Shown here piece after piece: positions 50,055 to 58,224 of a DNA stretch of 64,000 bases. The position numbers were made by a program, and so were the translations under genes. The stretch is from Pseudomonas helvetica (GTDB lineage: Bacteria > Pseudomonadota > Gammaproteobacteria > Pseudomonadales > Pseudomonadaceae). Below the pieces are notes generated by a model. That model was not told the DNA's origin. It worked only from the letters and a program-made list of their open reading frames with translations, and made no database searches. Location of the stretch: the NCBI RefSeq assembly GCF_039908645.1, contig NZ_CP150917.1, forward strand, positions 5,901,001 through 5,965,000. Reading direction: 5' to 3'. How positions within the stretch are numbered: position 1 is the first letter of the stretch; the number at the start of each line of letters is the position of its first letter.

Positions 50055-50864
50055 CTATTTGGACGCTTGAGCGCCAAACTCCTTTTCGTAATAGTCCTTG
50101 AGCTTCATGGAGTCTTTGCAACCCAACGCCAGAGCCTGATTCAGATAGGCCAGGTTCTGACTGTCCGGCTGACCTTTTTCATTCAGCCGCGTGGCCGCCA
50201 GTATGTAATAGGCCTCCGCCCGATATTGATCGTAGGTCAGCACCATGGCCTTGCTACGCGCCTGAATAGCGGCCAACGTTCTTTCAGCCGTCAACTCTGC
50301 CCGCAAATCCTGGAAACATGACGACCGCTTGGTTGGCAGTGGGTAGTAGTCACGATTGCCATCTACTCGCTGAAGCATCTGCTTCAAATCTTCCAGGTAC
50401 TTCAAGTGACCTGGGCTTCTGAAGTCAAACCGCATGTACGCGATATCACACTGAAAGTGATAAGCCACGGCGGACGCCAGCAAGCCTTGACCCATTGCCT
50501 TCTGCAAAGGCTCACAGAACTGTTTGCGCTCCTCGTCGGTCGGGCCAAACTTGCTTTCGATATTGGCCAACAGATACGTCGCAACAACGTGACCACCCTC
50601 GGACGCCATCTTCAGATCATGTTTGAATGCCAAGAACGTCGCTTCAGCGTCCTTCATCGCCTCGGGTGCATTTTGGGGGTCAAACTTTCCGCTGGCTTCC
50701 AGCTTTACCAATTCATCGGAAATATGCCTGAATTGCTCCGACTTCTGCCGGGCTCGCTCAAAGTATTCGTCCGCCGATATCGAGGGCAAGCTGGCAGTAG
50801 TGGTTGCGAAGGCTGTCGAAGACAACAGGCTCAACAACAATGCAGTGGCGAGGATCAATTTCAA
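50055..50864 (-). CDS. Hypothetical secreted protein
   Basis: I do not recognise this family. A TTG start at 50864, 5 bases after an AAGGAAG site, gives 269 residues opening with a good signal peptide (LKLILATALLLSLLSSTAFA); an ATG at 50933 would add 23 residues and spoil it. The mature protein is helical and hydrophilic, with four cysteines (in QFCEPL, HFQCDI, SSCFQD, LGCKDS) and repeat-like helices that recall Sel1/TPR modules (YILAATRLNEKGQPDSQNLAYLNQALALGCKDS). Convergent with kptA; its start faces the REPIN that carries the IS110 element. Confidence 0.7.
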   Translation of the reverse strand: MKLILATALLLSLLSSTAFATTTASLPSISADEYFERARQKSEQFRHISDELVKLEASGKFDPQNAPEAMKDAEATFLAFKHDLKMASEGGHVVATYLLANIESKFGPTDEERKQFCEPLQKAMGQGLLASAVAYHFQCDIAYMRFDFRSPGHLKYLEDLKQMLQRVDGNRDYYPLPTKRSSCFQDLRAELTAERTLAAIQARSKAMVLTYDQYRAEAYYILAATRLNEKGQPDSQNLAYLNQALALGCKDSMKLKDYYEKEFGAQASK

Positions 50865-51040
50865 ACCTTGTCTTCCTTTACAAGTGGGGACGTGGAGCTT
50901 TCGGCGGATAAACGCAGATCTTGAACACCACACAAAACAACTGTGGGAGCGAGCTTGCTCGCGATGACGGCCTGACAGTCAACTTGGATGTTGAATGTTA
51001 TGGCCTCATCGCGAGCAAGCTCGCTTGTATGTTTAGACTT

Positions 51041-51180
51041 GAAGGGGTGGGTGGGACTAAAAGCCCGATTCTGACTCTAGCCAGTACAGACCGTGGGAGA
51101 CTTCGTCCCACCCCTTCTACCCAAAAGCGCCAATAAGGAATTCATCGGCAAGGCCGACGATAGAGACAAGCCAGCGCAAC
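51041..51180 (+). ncRNA. Predicted bridge RNA of the IS110 element
   Basis: Read by eye. Loop 1: outer stem GAAGGGGTGGG (51041-51051) with CCCACCCCTTC (51107-51117); inside it AAGCCCG (51061-51067), an apical hairpin TCTGACT/AGTACAGA (51070-51090), and GTGGGAG (51093-51099). AAGCCCG equals the left REP target side and GTGGGAG is the complement of CTCCCAC, the right side. Loop 2: GAAT (51138-51141) equals the element's right end, hairpin TCGGC/GCCGA (51145-51157), ACAAG (51166-51170) complements CTTGT, the core plus left end. The layout fits target and donor loops of IS621-type bridge RNA. Transcription and exact ends are not shown. Confidence 0.65.
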
Positions 51181-51225
51181 GGTAGACCCCAACAAGCTCT
51201 TAAACCCTAGCTCCGAGGATTCGTC

Positions 51226-52188
51226 ATGACAATCCTTACTTCGCAAACGGTCGTGGGTGTTGATGTGGCCAAGGCCGAGGTGCTCGTCTATCGCGCCGAT
51301 CTGCAAACCACACAAGCCATCCCCAATAATCGGGCAGCACTCAAACGCTGGCTCAAGACGCTGCCCGCCAAAAGTGGCATTGCCGTCGAGGCCACCAACA
51401 TTTACCACTTGGACACGGTTGAGTTGGCCCATGAGTTGGGTCATCAGGTCTACGTCGTGGACGGTTATCGCTTGAGTCATTACCGCCGCGGTGTCGGCCA
51501 ACGAGCTAAAAATGATCCGTGCGATGCCCGTCTTCTGGCTCGGTATCTGGCGCATGAACAGGCTGGGTTACGCGCTTGGAGCCCGCCGCCCAAGGCTTAC
51601 AAGGCCCTGCAAAGCCTGCTTCATCGACGGGCAGCACTGATCAAGGCGCGTGTCAGTCTGGCTCAGAGCTGGGCCAATGAGCCGCGCCTGGAAGAAGAGC
51701 TGAAATGTCTGATGGAGACGTTTAAGCACTCGGATTTGGCCATTCAAAAAAAGCTGCGTGACCTGAGCAAAGAGGCCGGAGCCGCCGAAAATATTGAGCG
51801 TTGCAAGGCCATTGAAGGCGTCGGTGTACTGACGGCAACCGGATTTGCGACGGCTTTTTTGCGTGGCGAGTTTAAGGACAGCAATGCCTTCATCGCTTTT
51901 TTGGGCATGGACTTGAGGGTTGATGACTCGGGAAAAAAGACGGGGAGTCGCAGTCTGACCAAGAAAGGGGATCCGGAAATACGGCGTTTGGCCCACAACT
52001 CGGCCATGGCCGCCTGTCGTTCAGCGACCTGGAAACCCTTTTATGAAGGGTACCTGGCCAGAGGTTTCAAGAAGACTCAGGCCCTGGTAATCCTTGCCCG
52101 AAAACTCGCCCGGGTGGCGTTCGCCCTGATGAAAAACCAGAGCGAATACCAACCGAATCGACCGTTGCAGGGTTGTCCTGCAACATAG
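51226..52188 (+). CDS. IS110-family transposase (DEDD)
   Basis: A 320-residue recombinase. The RuvC-like DEDD residues are D13 (VVGVDVAK), E55 (AVEATN), D97 and D100 (KNDPCDARLLARYLA). A coiled-coil part follows and the C-terminal Tnp_20 domain (IEGVGVLTATGF, FLGMDLRVDDSGKKTG, GDPEIRRLAHNSAMAA) carries the serine used for cleavage. The gene is complete, so the element may be active. Its start follows GAGGATTCGTC. Confidence 0.95.
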   Translation: MTILTSQTVVGVDVAKAEVLVYRADLQTTQAIPNNRAALKRWLKTLPAKSGIAVEATNIYHLDTVELAHELGHQVYVVDGYRLSHYRRGVGQRAKNDPCDARLLARYLAHEQAGLRAWSPPPKAYKALQSLLHRRAALIKARVSLAQSWANEPRLEEELKCLMETFKHSDLAIQKKLRDLSKEAGAAENIERCKAIEGVGVLTATGFATAFLRGEFKDSNAFIAFLGMDLRVDDSGKKTGSRSLTKKGDPEIRRLAHNSAMAACRSATWKPFYEGYLARGFKKTQALVILARKLARVAFALMKNQSEYQPNRPLQGCPAT

Positions 52189-52217
52189 AATCTCCCACAT
52201 TGTGTATTGCGTAGGGC

Positions 52218-52943
52218 TTAGGATTGTTTCTCGAACTTCAAATCCCACACGCCGTGCCCAAGACGTTCGCCGCGGCGTTCGAACTTGGTGATCGGGCGCT
52301 CGGCCGGGCGTGGCACGCACTTGCCGTCTTCGGCGAGGTTGAGGTAGCCCGGCGCGACATTCATCACTTCCAGCATGTACTCGGCGTAAGGTTCCCAGTC
52401 GGTGGCCATGTGCAGCACACCGCCGACTTTCAACTTGCTGCGTACCAGCTCAGCGAACGACGCCTGAACGATACGACGCTTGTGGTGACGGCTCTTGTGC
52501 CATGGGTCCGGGAAAAACAGCATCAGGCGATCGAGGCTGTTATCGGCCACGCAACGGTTGAGCACTTCGATCGCATCGCAATCGTAGACCCGCAGGTTGG
52601 TCAGGCCTTGAGTCAGCACGCCATTGAGCAACGCGCCGACACCTGGGCGGTGTACTTCAACGCCAATGAAGTCCTGATCAGGCGAAGCCGCGGCCATTTC
52701 CAGCAGCGAATGGCCCATGCCGAAACCGATTTCCAGCGAGCGCGGTGCCGAGCGACCGAACACCTGGTCAAAATCCACCGGCGCGTCGGCCAACGGCAGG
52801 ACGAACAGCGGCGTGCCTTGGTCCAGGCCGCGCTGCTGGCCTTCAGTCATGCGCCCGGCGCGCATCACGAAACTCTTGATGCGGCGGTGTTGGCGCTCTT
52901 CGCCTGCTTCCGTCTGGATAGGCGTGTCGTTCGATTCAGTCAT
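52218..52943 (-). CDS. trmB: tRNA (guanine-46-N7)-methyltransferase TrmB
   Basis: Makes m7G46 in tRNA with SAM. 241 residues. [16 protein letters not shown] is the SAM site, [12 protein letters not shown] follows, and [25 protein letters not shown] is the conserved tRNA/catalytic block with the aspartate and histidine. ATG at 52943 after GAGCC; a TTG one codon upstream is less likely. It is 9 bases downstream of thiG on the same strand; the IS110-bearing REPIN ends 18 bases beyond its stop. Confidence 0.95.
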   Translation of the reverse strand: MTESNDTPIQTEAGEERQHRRIKSFVMRAGRMTEGQQRGLDQGTPLFVLPLADAPVDFDQVFGRSAPRSLEIGFGMGHSLLEMAAASPDQDFIGVEVHRPGVGALLNGVLTQGLTNLRVYDCDAIEVLNRCVADNSLDRLMLFFPDPWHKSRHHKRRIVQASFAELVRSKLKVGGVLHMATDWEPYAEYMLEVMNVAPGYLNLAEDGKCVPRPAERPITKFERRGERLGHGVWDLKFEKQS

Positions 52944-52952
52944 CAATGGCTC

Positions 52953-53747
52953 TTACTTGATCAGACCATCCAGCGGCGAGGAAGCGCTGGCATAGAGTTT
53001 TTTCGGCATGCGCCCGGCGAGGTACGCCAGACGACCTGCAACAATGGCGTGTTTCATCGCTTCAGCCATCATGATCGGCTGTTGCGCGTGGGCGATGGCC
53101 GAGTTCATCAGCACCGCTTCGCAACCCAGTTCCATGGCAATGGTCGCGTCGGATGCCGTACCGACACCAGCATCCACCAACACCGGGATCTTGGCTTCTT
53201 CGAGGATGATCTGCAGGTTGTACGGGTTGCAGATCCCCAGGCCCGTGCCGATCAGACCGGCCAGTGGCATGACGGCGATGCAGCCGATTTCCGCCAGTTG
53301 ACGGGCAATGATCGGGTCATCGCTGGTGTAGACCATCACGTCGAAACCTTCCTTGACCAGCACTTCGGCGGCCTTGAGGGTTTCGATCACGTTAGGGAAC
53401 AGGGTTTTCTGGTCCGCCAGCACTTCCAGCTTCACCAGGTTGTGGCCGCCGAGCAGTTCACGGGCCAGGCGGCAGGTGCGCACAGCCTCGGTAGCGTCGA
53501 AGCACCCGGCAGTGTTCGGCAGGAAGGTGTAGCGATCCGGCGACAGGACTTCGAGCAGGTTCGGTTCGCCCGGGTTCTGGCCGAGGTTGGTGCGGCGCAC
53601 GGCGAAAGTGACGATCTCGGCACCCGAGGCTTCGATGGCCAGGCGGGTTTCTTCCATGTCACGGTACTTGCCGGTACCTACCAGCAAACGCGACTGGTAA
53701 GTACGACCGGCCAGGACGAAAGGCTTGTCGCTGCGTACGTTGCTCAT
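52953..53747 (-). CDS. thiG: Thiazole synthase ThiG
   Basis: Forms the thiamin thiazole ring from 1-deoxyxylulose phosphate, dehydroglycine and ThiS-thiocarboxylate. 264 residues. The start at 53747 ([17 protein letters not shown]) follows [27 protein letters not shown] has the early conserved part, LVKLEVL the active-site lysine, and [20 protein letters not shown] and LMNSAIAHA the phosphate site. It is separated from thiS by 191 bases occupied by a palindromic element. Confidence 0.95.
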   Translation of the reverse strand: MSNVRSDKPFVLAGRTYQSRLLVGTGKYRDMEETRLAIEASGAEIVTFAVRRTNLGQNPGEPNLLEVLSPDRYTFLPNTAGCFDATEAVRTCRLARELLGGHNLVKLEVLADQKTLFPNVIETLKAAEVLVKEGFDVMVYTSDDPIIARQLAEIGCIAVMPLAGLIGTGLGICNPYNLQIILEEAKIPVLVDAGVGTASDATIAMELGCEAVLMNSAIAHAQQPIMMAEAMKHAIVAGRLAYLAGRMPKKLYASASSPLDGLIK

Positions 53748-53793
53748 CGGAAATCCTCTGTTGGGGTGAGGTTCTTGCAGAATTCTATATTTG

Positions 53794-53935
53794 GCAAACG
53801 CTGTGAAAACGTAGCGAGCGAAGGGAAGACAAGGCAAAAACAGGCGAGGAAGCGGAGTCTACGGGTTGTAAATGAGCATTCCGAGCCTGTTTTTAACGCT
53901 GGATTACCGAGCGCAGTAGTTTTCACAGTGTTTGC
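53794..53935. repeat. 142-base palindromic element between thiS and thiG
   Basis: Terminal arms GCAAACGCTGTGAAAAC (53794) and GTTTTCACAGTGTTTGC (53919-53935) are complementary with one mismatch; an inner pair AAAAACAGGC / GCCTGTTTTT lies further in. No coding capacity. It ends 3 bases from the thiS stop. MITE-like; I recall sequences of this kind as dispersed in Pseudomonas genomes, but cannot check. Confidence 0.7.
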
Positions 53936-53938
53936 GCT

Positions 53939-54139
53939 CTAGCCGCCGCCGATGGCGTGAACGACTTCGACCGAATCGCCGTCGTTCAGCGTGGTTTCAG
54001 CATGCTGGCTGCGCGGAACGATATCCAGGTTGAGTTCGACCGCCACTCGGCGTCCGGTCAGTTCCAGACGGGTCAGCAGGGCCGCAACGGTTTCGCCGTC
54101 GGGCAGTTCAAGGGATTCGCCGTTCAACTGAATGCGCAT
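53939..54139 (-). CDS. thiS: Sulfur carrier protein ThiS
   Basis: A 66-residue ubiquitin-fold protein that carries sulfur as a C-terminal thiocarboxylate to Thi[23 protein letters not shown] at the start, [14 protein letters not shown] at the end with the essential Gly-Gly. The start at 54139 gives the normal length; a frame from 54157 adds six residues. First gene of thiS-thiG-trmB. Confidence 0.95.
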   Translation of the reverse strand: MRIQLNGESLELPDGETVAALLTRLELTGRRVAVELNLDIVPRSQHAETTLNDGDSVEVVHAIGGG

Positions 54140-54229
54140 GCCGGATGCCGCCATCATTTTTAGGGGCCAGCATTCTAGCCCGATCAGTCAGGTCGACCCA
54201 AGCCATTCGTCTTGAAACGGACTCTTAAG

Positions 54230-54601
54230 TCAGCTAAGGCGCCAGGCGGCTATCCCAAGGCACAGCCAGCCCACGAGGAATGCCAATCCGCCGAACGGTG
54301 TCACGATGCCCAGCTTGCTGACGCCGGTCAGGGTCAGCAGGTACAGGCTGCCGGAAAACAACAGGATGCCGAGGGCAAATGATACACCGGCCCAGGTGAT
54401 CAAACGCCCGGGAATCTGCACGGCCAGCAGTGCTACGCCCAACAGCGCCAGGGTGTGCACCAGTTGGTAGGTGACGCCGGTGTGGAAAATCGCCAGGTAT
54501 TCGGCACTCAGGCGGTCTTTCAGGCCATGGGCGGCAAACGCGCCCAGGCCCACGCCGGTGAATCCGAAAAAAGCGGCCAGCATCAGAAAGCCACGCAGCA
54601 T
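54230..54601 (-). CDS. DUF423 membrane protein
   Basis: A 123-residue inner-membrane protein with four helices (YgdD-like). GVGLGAFAAHGLKDRLSAEYLAIFHTGVTYQLVHTLALL near residues 17-55 and GIVTPFGGLAFLVGWLCLGIAA at the end are the family features. Function unknown. Divergent from mtgA. Confidence 0.9.
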   Translation of the reverse strand: MLRGFLMLAAFFGFTGVGLGAFAAHGLKDRLSAEYLAIFHTGVTYQLVHTLALLGVALLAVQIPGRLITWAGVSFALGILLFSGSLYLLTLTGVSKLGIVTPFGGLAFLVGWLCLGIAAWRLS

Positions 54602-54636
54602 GAGGAACTCCAGTCAGAATCATCGGGCAGGGTCTG

Positions 54637-54642
54637 TATAAT
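54637..54642 (+). promoter_or_regulatory. Candidate -10 of mtgA
   Basis: Perfect TATAAT 34 bases before the mtgA ATG; no good -35 is visible at the expected distance. Confidence 0.45.
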
Positions 54643-54675
54643 GGCCCGCTCGACGGGTTCGGCCAAGCCATCTCT

Positions 54676-55398
54676 ATGCTGCGTTTATTGTTCCGCCGTT
54701 TCACAAAAGCCCTGCTCTGGTTCGCCGGTGGCAGCGTGTTGCTGGTGCTGTTGTTTCGCGTCGTTCCGCCTCCAGGGACGGCGCTGATGGTCGAGCGCAA
54801 GATCGAATCCTGGGTCGATGGCGAGCCTATCGACGTGCAGCGCAACTGGCAGCCGTGGGAAAACATTTCCGATGACCTGAAGGTCGCGGTGATGGCCGGC
54901 GAAGACCAGAAATTCCCCGAGCACTGGGGTTTTGACTTCGGTGCGATCCAGGCCGCGCTGGCCCACAACGAACTCGGCGGCTCGATCCGCGGCGCCAGCA
55001 CCTTGAGCCAGCAAGTCTCGAAGAACCTGTTCCTCTGGTCCGGCCGCAGCTGGCTGCGCAAAGGACTGGAAGCCTGGTTTACCGGTCTGATCGAAGTGTT
55101 CTGGCCCAAGCAGCGGATTCTTGAGGTGTACCTCAACAGCGTGGAATGGGATGACGGCGTGTTTGGCGCCGAAGCGGCTGCAAGGCATCACTTTGGCGTG
55201 AGTGCCCGGTCGCTGAGCCGTCAGCAAGCCAGTTTGCTGGCCGCCGTACTGCCAAACCCGCGAGCCTGGAGCGCCGGCCATCCGAGCCCATACGTATTGC
55301 GCCGCGCGAGCTGGATTCGGCAGCAGATGAGCCAGTTGGGCGGCGATAGCTACCTGACCGGACTCAACGCTTCGCGCCGGGCACCGTGGGCCCAGTGA
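54676..55398 (+). CDS. mtgA: Monofunctional peptidoglycan glycosyltransferase MtgA
   Basis: Polymerises lipid II into glycan strands; inner-membrane, facing the periplasm. 240 residues: one N-terminal helix (ALLWFAGGSVLLVLLFRVV), then GT51 motifs AGEDQKFPEHWGFD with the catalytic glutamate, GASTLSQQVSKNLFLW, RKGLEAWFTGLIEVFWPKQRILEVYLN and the HHFGVSARSLSRQQASLLAAVLPNP block. No transpeptidase domain. Single gene. Confidence 0.95.
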   Translation: MLRLLFRRFTKALLWFAGGSVLLVLLFRVVPPPGTALMVERKIESWVDGEPIDVQRNWQPWENISDDLKVAVMAGEDQKFPEHWGFDFGAIQAALAHNELGGSIRGASTLSQQVSKNLFLWSGRSWLRKGLEAWFTGLIEVFWPKQRILEVYLNSVEWDDGVFGAEAAARHHFGVSARSLSRQQASLLAAVLPNPRAWSAGHPSPYVLRRASWIRQQMSQLGGDSYLTGLNASRRAPWAQ

Positions 55399-55413
55399 TT
55401 CAACACCAAACCC

Positions 55414-55502
55414 TGTAGGAGCAAGGCTTGCCCGCGATGAACGATAACGCGGTCGGCCAGTGACTCCGCATCACACCTATCGCGGGCAAGCCTTGCTCCT
55501 AC
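55414..55502. repeat. REPIN, TGTAGGAGCAAGGCTTGCCCGCGAT type
   Basis: Inverted pair tgtaggagcaaggcttgccc / gggcaagccttgctcctacg, perfect over the 23 outer bases, between convergent mtgA and rpoH. Confidence 0.9.
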
Positions 55503-55518
55503 GAAAGCAGGCACAAAC

Positions 55519-55550
55519 AAAAACGCCCCGATCATTGATCGGGGCGTTTT
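55519..55550. terminator. Bidirectional terminator mtgA/rpoH
   Basis: Hairpin CGCCCCGATCA / TGATCGGGGCG with flanking A and T runs, between convergent genes. Confidence 0.92.
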
Positions 55551-55565
55551 ATATTGCGTTACCGC

Positions 55566-56420
55566 TTAAGCAGCAATCGACAGCTTGAGCTTGTTCATCG
55601 CGCTCTTCTCGAGCTGACGAATACGCTCGGCCGACACGTTGTACTTCTGCGCCAAGTCGTGCAGCGTGGCTTTTTCTTCTGCCAGCCAGCGCTGATAGAG
55701 GATGTCGCGGCTGCGATCGTCCAGCACTTCCAGCGCTTCGTGCAGGTTGTGGGTGGAGTTGTCGGTCCAGTCGGCATCTTCCAGTTGACGGGCCGGGTCG
55801 TACCGGTGGTCTTCCAGATAGTTGGCCGGCGACTGGAAAGCGCTGTCGTCGTCCGCTTCGGCGGCCGGGTCGAAGGCCATGTCATGGCCGGTCAGGCGGC
55901 TTTCCATCTCGCGAACTTCCCGCGGCTCTACGCCGAGGCTTTCAGCTACACGATGGACTTCCTCGTTGTTCAGCCATGCCAGACGCTTCTTCTGGCTGCG
56001 CAGGTTGAAGAACAGTTTGCGCTGGGCCTTGGTCGTGGCGACCTTGACGATGCGCCAGTTGCGCAGGATGAATTCGTGGATTTCAGCCTTGATCCAGTGC
56101 ACCGCAAAGGACACCAGACGCACGCCCATTTCCGGGTTGAAACGCTTGACCGCTTTCATCAGGCCAACGTTGCCTTCCTGAATCAGGTCAGCCTGGGCCA
56201 GGCCGTAGCCGGAATAGCTACGGGCAATATGTACAACAAAACGCAGGTGGGCGAGCACCATCTGCCGAGCCGCCCCCAAATCCTGCTCATAGTAGAGACT
56301 CTCGGCCAGTTCACGCTCCTGCTCCGGTGTCAGCAATGGAATGCTGTTCACCGTGTGCACATAAGCCTCCAGGTTCGCGCCTGGGACCAGAGCATACGCA
56401 GGTTGCAAAGAAGTGGTCAT
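55566..56420 (-). CDS. rpoH: RNA polymerase heat-shock sigma factor RpoH
   Basis: Sigma32, directing RNA polymerase to heat-shock promoters. 284 residues. Start at 56420 ([21 protein letters not shown]); the frame from 56579 runs through the upstream region. Region 2: [38 protein letters not shown]; then [27 protein letters not shown]; the RpoH box QRKLFFNLR that distinguishes it from other sigma factors; and region 4 with [32 protein letters not shown]. Downstream of ftsX on the same strand, with its own 113-base leader. Confidence 0.97.
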   Translation of the reverse strand: MTTSLQPAYALVPGANLEAYVHTVNSIPLLTPEQERELAESLYYEQDLGAARQMVLAHLRFVVHIARSYSGYGLAQADLIQEGNVGLMKAVKRFNPEMGVRLVSFAVHWIKAEIHEFILRNWRIVKVATTKAQRKLFFNLRSQKKRLAWLNNEEVHRVAESLGVEPREVREMESRLTGHDMAFDPAAEADDDSAFQSPANYLEDHRYDPARQLEDADWTDNSTHNLHEALEVLDDRSRDILYQRWLAEEKATLHDLAQKYNVSAERIRQLEKSAMNKLKLSIAA

Positions 56421-56533
56421 ACGAAAAAACCTCCGACTCACATAACTCGTGCAGTTCAGCACTGCGAAAAGTTGACCGGGAACCGAAGGACAAGTTCCCC
56501 TATACGCTGAAAGGTCATACAAGCAATAAGACT

Positions 56534-57556
56534 CTACTTCGGTGCGAGCTCTCTCAAATGGCGCGCTACCGCAATCCATGCACCGATATACCCCAACAGC
56601 ACTGCGCCTAGCAAGAGTGACAGACCATCGGCAACCGGTACCCCGGACAACGCGAAATTACTGCCATACAAGCCGGCCAGCCCAACCACTGCGTCGTTCA
56701 GCCAATTCAGGCCAAACGCCAGAACACCCCAGGAAAGAATCCCTGCACCGAAGCCATAGAGCGCGCCCATATACAGAAAAGGCCTGCGCACATAGCTGTC
56801 AGTGCCGCCGACGAGTTTAATCACTTCTATCTCTGTGCGGCGGTTTTCAATATGAAGACGAATGGTATTGCCTATCACCAAAAGTAATGCAGAAACCAGC
56901 AACACGGTCAGGCCGAAGACAAACCGCTCGCCCAGCTTGAGGATGGCCGCCAAACGCTCGACCCAGACTAGATCAAGTTGCGCCTGTTGTACCTTCGGCA
57001 ACTCGGAAAGTTTTTGTCTTAATGCTTCAAGGGTCGCCTTGTCGACTTCGTTCGGAGTGACCAGCACCACGCCAGGCAACGGGTTCTGCGGCAGCTCCTT
57101 GAGTGCCTCGCCCAGACCGGACTGCTGCTGGAACTCTTCCAGCGCCTGCTCGCGACTGATGTATTCGGCATCAGCTACACCCGGCATGCCCTTGATCTGC
57201 TCGCGCAGTTGCTCGCCTTCGTTGGCGCTGGCATCGATCTGCAAGTAAAGCGAGATCTGCGCCGCACGCTGCCAGGAACCACCCAGACGTTCGACGTTGT
57301 TCAGCAGCAACGACAAGCCCATCGGCAAACTCAGGGCAACCGCCATCACCAGACAGGTGAAGAAGCTGCCGATGGGCTGCTTGCCCAGACGCCGCAGGCT
57401 GTCCAGCAAACTGGCGCGGTGACTTTCGATCCAGGCGCGCAGCAAGGTGCTGAAGTCCGGACCCTCGTCTTCATCGCGCTTTTTCTTCTGTGGTTGCGGA
57501 TCGGCAGCCTTCGGGGCCACGCGCTCGGAAACCTTCGGACTGCGTGTTGCACTCAT
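56534..57556 (-). CDS. ftsX: Cell division protein FtsX
   Basis: Membrane partner of FtsE; the complex activates periplasmic septal hydrolases. 340 residues: a charged cytoplasmic N-terminus (about 70 residues, longer than in E. coli), helix near 75-95 ([21 protein letters not shown]), a periplasmic loop with [20 protein letters not shown] and [10 protein letters not shown], and three C-terminal helices with [25 protein letters not shown], the FtsX signature. Its start overlaps the ftsE stop by 4 bases. Confidence 0.95.
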   Translation of the reverse strand: MSATRSPKVSERVAPKAADPQPQKKKRDEDEGPDFSTLLRAWIESHRASLLDSLRRLGKQPIGSFFTCLVMAVALSLPMGLSLLLNNVERLGGSWQRAAQISLYLQIDASANEGEQLREQIKGMPGVADAEYISREQALEEFQQQSGLGEALKELPQNPLPGVVLVTPNEVDKATLEALRQKLSELPKVQQAQLDLVWVERLAAILKLGERFVFGLTVLLVSALLLVIGNTIRLHIENRRTEIEVIKLVGGTDSYVRRPFLYMGALYGFGAGILSWGVLAFGLNWLNDAVVGLAGLYGSNFALSGVPVADGLSLLLGAVLLGYIGAWIAVARHLRELAPK

Positions 57557-58224
57557 ACCCCGGCCTCCCCGTCGCCGATCAATCGGCCACGCTGCAAGGT
57601 CAGCATGCGATGACGCATGCGGGCGATCAGCGCCAGATCGTGACTGGCGATCAGCACGCTGGTACCCAGACGGTTGATGTCTTCGAAGACGCCCATGATT
57701 TCTGCCGCCAGACGCGGGTCGAGGTTACCGGTCGGTTCGTCCGCCAGCAGCAAGGCCGGGCGATGGACGATGGCGCGGGCAATGCCGACACGCTGCTGCT
57801 GACCGGTGGACAGATCACCCGGATAGAGGTCGGTCTTGTCCGAGAGTGCAACGCGCTCCAGGGCCGAATCCACGCGCTTGGCGATTTCAGCCTTGGACAA
57901 GCCGAGAATCTGCAACGGCAAGGCGACGTTGTTGAACACCGTACGGTCGAACAACAACTGGTGGTTCTGGAACACCACGCCGATCTGCCGGCGCAGGTAC
58001 GGGATCTGCGCGTTGCTGATGGTCGCCAGGTCCTGCCCGGCCAGCAGCAGTTTGCCAGTGGTCGGACGCTCCATCGCGAGTAACAGCCGCAGCAGGGTAC
58101 TTTTACCGGCGCCGGAGTGGCCGGTGACAAACAAGAACTCGCCCCGACGGACTCGAAAGCTCAGCTCATGCAAGCCGACGTGACCGTTCGGATAGCGCTT
58201 ACCGACCTGTTCGAAACGAATCAT
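57553..58224 (-). CDS. ftsE: Cell division ATP-binding protein FtsE
   Basis: ABC ATPase of FtsEX. 223 residues. Walker A VTGHSGAGKSTLL near residue 37, Q-loop GVVFQNHQLL, signature LSTGQQQRVGIARAI, Walker B ALLLADEPTGNLD, H-loop LIASHDLAL. Overlaps both neighbours by 4 bases in the order ftsY-ftsE-ftsX. Confidence 0.97.
   Translation of the reverse strand: MIRFEQVGKRYPNGHVGLHELSFRVRRGEFLFVTGHSGAGKSTLLRLLLAMERPTTGKLLLAGQDLATISNAQIPYLRRQIGVVFQNHQLLFDRTVFNNVALPLQILGLSKAEIAKRVDSALERVALSDKTDLYPGDLSTGQQQRVGIARAIVHRPALLLADEPTGNLDPRLAAEIMGVFEDINRLGTSVLIASHDLALIARMRHRMLTLQRGRLIGDGEAGV

Larger units (their letters stand above)
51026..52193 (+). mobile_element. IS110-family insertion sequence in a REP unit
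   Basis: 1168 bases counted with one copy of the CT core. Left junction ...AAGCTCG-CT|TGTATG, right junction ATAGAAT-CT|CCCACA, so the element is bounded by CT on both sides and has no terminal inverted repeats, as expected for IS110. It has 200 non-coding bases before the transposase and almost none after it (5 bases), the arrangement of the IS110 group rather than IS1111. REP-targeting IS110 elements such as ISPpu9/10 are known in P. putida. Confidence 0.9.
50942..52199. repeat. REPIN interrupted by an IS110 element
   Basis: The left REP arm (tgtgggagcgagcttgctcg from 50942) and the right arm (ctcatcgcgagcaagctcgct, ending 51025) form an inverted pair. The right arm is cut at its CT; the missing end cccaca resumes at 52194 behind the insertion sequence. 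Joining 51025 to 52194 restores a perfect complement of the left arm. Confidence 0.92.

Noticed and set aside
49400..50933. kptA plus the secreted protein as a toxin-antitoxin or defence pair
   Set aside because: They are convergent, not co-oriented, one is secreted and the other cytoplasmic, and nothing in either sequence suggests toxin or immunity function.
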